Assembly (NCBI RefSeq): GCF_012844345.1
Contig: NZ_CP051625.1
Location: 3,100,001-3,164,000 of the forward strand
Reading direction: 5' to 3'
From: Pseudomonas sp. gcc21
GTDB lineage: Bacteria; Pseudomonadota; Gammaproteobacteria; Pseudomonadales; Pseudomonadaceae
Length of the DNA stretch: 64,000 nt
Translations under genes and position numbers: made by a program
Shown: positions 61,820-64,000 of the stretch, piece by piece
Layout of the letters: every line of letters begins with the position of its first letter
How positions within the stretch are numbered: position 1 is the first letter of the stretch
Notes under the pieces: generated by a model
What the model was told of the DNA's origin: nothing
Databases searched by the model: none
Seen by the model: the letters and a program-made list of their open reading frames with translations, nothing else

Positions 61820-63064
61820 ATGGATATCTCGCAAGTAACGTATGCGTTGGATACGTTCTATTTTCTGCTGTGCGGCATTCTGGTGATGTGGATGGCCGCC
61901 GGTTTCGCCATGCTTGAGGCCGGCCTGGTCCGCGCCAAGAGCACCACCGAAATTCTGGCCAAGAACATCGCACTGTTCGCTATCGCGTCGGTCATGTACC
62001 TGCTGATCGGCTACTACATCATGTACTCCTCTGACGGCCCGATCTTTCCGAGCCTGGGCTTTTTGATCGGTAGCGAAAACACGGTTGATGCGGTGCTGGC
62101 CGGTGGCGACGATGCGCCCTACTACTCTTCCCGCGCGGACTTCTTCTTCCAGATCGTCTTTGCTGGCGCCTGTATGTCGATTGTTTCGGGCGCAGTGGCC
62201 GAGCGTATGAAGCTGTGGTCCTTCCTGCTGTTCGCGGTTGTCATGACGGGTTTCATCTACCCGATCCAGGGCGCCTGGAGCTGGGGCGGCGGCTGGTTGT
62301 CGGATGTCGGTTACTCGGATTATGCCGGCTCTGGCATCGTGCATATGGCTGGTGCTGCGGCGGCTCTCGCGGGTGTGCTGGTCCTGGGTCCGCGTCGCGG
62401 CAAATACGGCCCGAACGGCCAGGTCAACGCTATCCCGGGTTGTAACCTGGCACTGTCCACACTGGGTATCTTCATCCTGTGGATGGGTTGGTTCGGCTTC
62501 AACGGCGGCTCGGAACTGAAGATCTCCGACATCGATTCGGCTAACAACGTGGCTCAGGTACTGGTCAATACCAACCTGTCTGCGGCGGGCGGCCTGATTG
62601 CGGCGATGATTGTTTCACGCATCCTGTTCGGCAAGACCGACCTGACCATGATCCTCAACGGCGCGCTGGCAGGTCTGGTCTCCATCACTGCCGATCCGCT
62701 TTCACCGAGTGCGCTGTCGGCCATGCTGATCGGTGCGGTTGGTGGCGTGATTGTGGTCTTCAGCGTCCTGGCCTTGGACAAGCTGAAGCAGGACGATCCG
62801 GCTGGCGCGATTTCCGCCCACGGTTCTGCCGGTATCTGGGGCGTGATGGCGGTGCCGCTGACCAACGCTGAAGCGACCTTCGGCGGCCAGTTAGCTGGCG
62901 TGATCGGCATCTTCCTCTGGGTGTTCCTGGCTAGCCTGCTGGTCTGGTATATCATCAAGGCAATCATTGGTGTGCGCATCAGTGAGGAAGAGGAATACGA
63001 AGGCGCCGATATTTCCGAGTGCGGAATGGAAGCCTATCCGGAATTTACCAGCAGCAAAGGCTGA
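61820..63064 (+). CDS. amtB: Ammonium transporter AmtB
   Basis: 414-aa trimeric ammonium channel with about 11 TM helices. Family signatures: MWMAAGFAMLEAGLVRAKST and the twin-His sites (SGIVHMAGAAAALAG; ISAHGSAGIWGVMAVPL). No signal peptide is needed in this Pseudomonas type. In operon with glnK (46-bp gap). A strong hairpin follows the stop. Confidence 0.97.
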   Translation: MDISQVTYALDTFYFLLCGILVMWMAAGFAMLEAGLVRAKSTTEILAKNIALFAIASVMYLLIGYYIMYSSDGPIFPSLGFLIGSENTVDAVLAGGDDAPYYSSRADFFFQIVFAGACMSIVSGAVAERMKLWSFLLFAVVMTGFIYPIQGAWSWGGGWLSDVGYSDYAGSGIVHMAGAAAALAGVLVLGPRRGKYGPNGQVNAIPGCNLALSTLGIFILWMGWFGFNGGSELKISDIDSANNVAQVLVNTNLSAAGGLIAAMIVSRILFGKTDLTMILNGALAGLVSITADPLSPSALSAMLIGAVGGVIVVFSVLALDKLKQDDPAGAISAHGSAGIWGVMAVPLTNAEATFGGQLAGVIGIFLWVFLASLLVWYIIKAIIGVRISEEEEYEGADISECGMEAYPEFTSSKG

Positions 63065-63104
63065 GCAGCAGCGACCGCCAGACCTTTGAGAAGGTAAAGC
63101 TATA

Positions 63105-63134
63105 CAAGCAGGGCGCCCCATGGCGCCCTGCTTG
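63105..63134 (+). terminator. Terminator after amtB
   Basis: CAAGCAGGGCGCC, loop CCAT, GGCGCCCTGCTTG: a perfect 13-bp stem 40 bp after the amtB stop. T-run short, so part of its action may be bidirectional or Rho-assisted. Confidence 0.75.
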
Positions 63135-63159
63135 CGTTTGGAACTTGAGGAGACCTGCA

Positions 63160-63576
63160 ATGTGGTTGCAACGAACCATCACGCTCAAGCCCCGTCGCCG
63201 GGGCTTTCACCTGGTTGATGAGGAAATACTCTCTGCGTTGCCCGAACTGGCAGATATGGACGTGGGGTTACTCCATCTGTGGTTACTGCACACCTCTGCC
63301 TCGCTCAGCATCAACGAGAATGCCGATCCACTGGTACGCGGTGATCTCGAGGCGTTCCTGCGCCGTCTGGTGCCAGACGACACGCCGTACTTCAAGCATA
63401 CGTACGAAGGCCCCGATGACATGACCGCGCATGTCAAAGCCAGCCTGCTTGGCGTCCAGCTGAGCGTTCCGGTCAGCCATGGGCGGCTCGCTACCGGAAC
63501 CTGGCAGGGAATCTATCTGGGTGAGCACCGGGAAGAGGCCGGCAGCCGGCGCGTGCTTGCAACGCTTCAGGGCTAA
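63160..63576 (+). CDS. yjbQ: YjbQ family protein (secondary thiamine-phosphate synthase-like)
   Basis: 138-aa UPF0047 protein. Signatures: LLHLWLLHTSASLSINENAD, HTYEGPDDMTAHVKASLLG and GTWQGIYLGEHRE. Some homologues show weak thiamine phosphate synthase activity; true role unclear. GAGGAG lies before ATG 63160. Confidence 0.92.
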   Translation: MWLQRTITLKPRRRGFHLVDEEILSALPELADMDVGLLHLWLLHTSASLSINENADPLVRGDLEAFLRRLVPDDTPYFKHTYEGPDDMTAHVKASLLGVQLSVPVSHGRLATGTWQGIYLGEHREEAGSRRVLATLQG

Positions 63577-63627
63577 ACTTGATGGGATGAGCGCGGTCAC
63601 AGCTAAGAACAACGACAGGAGAAGACT

Positions 63628-64000
63628 ATGCAGGCCGAGACTTTCCAGTACCTGCTGGAGTGGACCACGAAGTTCCATAACCATATGGCCAGTTGCCTCG
63701 AAGAAGGGCTCGATGAGCAGCTGGACGACTGCGCCAAATGGCTGATGAAGTACGTCGCCGAGCATGAGCGCACGCTGGCCACGGAAGTGGAGGGTTTTAA
63801 ACGTCAGGCTGATCCCAAGGCGCTCAACACCTGGCTATACGAGCATCTGACCGAAACGCTCCCGCCGAATGATCGCCGCAAATTGCCGTTCGGCAGCATG
63901 AGCTTCGAGGACATCGCCAGCGAGGTTGTCGATGTGCATAACCAGATCGTCAATACCTATGAATCAATGGCTAACAAGGCTGCCATTCCCGAAGCACAGG
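63628..64000 (+). CDS. Hypothetical protein, start only
   Basis: MQAETFQYLLEWTTKFHNHM with ACAGGAGAAG upstream. Acidic, helical (LASCLEEGLDEQLDDC-like region, YVAEHERTLATEVEGF). The frame is open to the window end. A conserved Pseudomonas protein by appearance; no function assigned. Confidence 0.75.
   Translation, partial: MQAETFQYLLEWTTKFHNHMASCLEEGLDEQLDDCAKWLMKYVAEHERTLATEVEGFKRQADPKALNTWLYEHLTETLPPNDRRKLPFGSMSFEDIASEVVDVHNQIVNTYESMANKAAIPEAQ

Overview
The window looks like the chromosome of a Pseudomonas-group gammaproteobacterium (Pseudomonas sensu lato, possibly Stutzerimonas-like; genus inferred, not tested). The only clearly core DNA is at the right end, from about 59.69 kb to 64.0 kb: yifB/comM cut off after its LFLDELPE motif, then ubiK, glnK-amtB, yjbQ and the start of an unnamed gene. 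Everything to the left, about 59.7 kb and continuing beyond base 1, is accessory DNA inserted in yifB/comM, a gene known in other bacteria as a target for resistance islands and Tn7-like elements.

The island is a nest of elements. (1) 1-6.6 kb: a restriction-modification-like locus with a Dcm-type C5 methyltransferase carrying an N-terminal HTH, divergent from a five-gene operon: an unknown protein, a MORC-type GHKL ATPase, an HNH nuclease, an SNF2 helicase and a free-standing EcoRII-N-like DNA-binding domain. (2) 6.6-8.4 kb: IS3-family relics and an IS3-family element that cuts a yedK-like SRAP gene. (3) 8.8-27.8 kb: rulA and rulB (umuDC-type) behind an SOS box. rulB is split by a 17.3-kb GInt-type element carrying ginABCD (three tyrosine recombinases plus a small protein), a zinc-hook-like AAA ATPase, an IS1182-family element, and an nfxB-mexCD-oprJ-like RND efflux operon of the tnfxB-tmexCD-toprJ type. 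(4) 27.8-36.5 kb: a run of small modules, several with an RNase or defence look: DUF262 + HEPN + C5 methyltransferase; a PIN protein; a short tyrosine recombinase; and a ParB/DGQHR-like + HEPN pair. A dispersed REP-like motif lies at several of the module borders.

(5) 36.739-56.324 kb: a 19.6-kb multiresistance block flanked by the 6-bp direct repeat TAAGTG. It is bounded on the left by a 168-bp miniature inverted-repeat element and on the right by a complete 3.2-kb Tn3-family insertion sequence, so it behaves like a pseudo-compound transposon. It carries a truncated traG/virD4, lysR, floR, a relaxase remnant, a Tn5393 remnant (tnpR-strA-strB), and a class 1 integron with seven cassettes (qnrVC, qac, dfrA1, aac(6')-II, a small membrane ORF, blaCARB, aadA1), followed by qacEdelta1-sul1-orf5 and an H-NS-like gene. 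(6) 56.3-59.7 kb: island tail with an IS3 relic, a truncated ATPase, a divergent pair with a strong operator, a lone MbcA/ParS-like antitoxin and the island terminus.

Taken together, the window combines broad drug resistance (tetracyclines/tigecycline by inference, phenicols, streptomycin, other aminoglycosides, trimethoprim, sulfonamide, beta-lactam, quinolone, quaternary ammonium compounds) with at least three candidate DNA/RNA-based defence systems. All gene identities come from reading the translated sequence; no database search was run.
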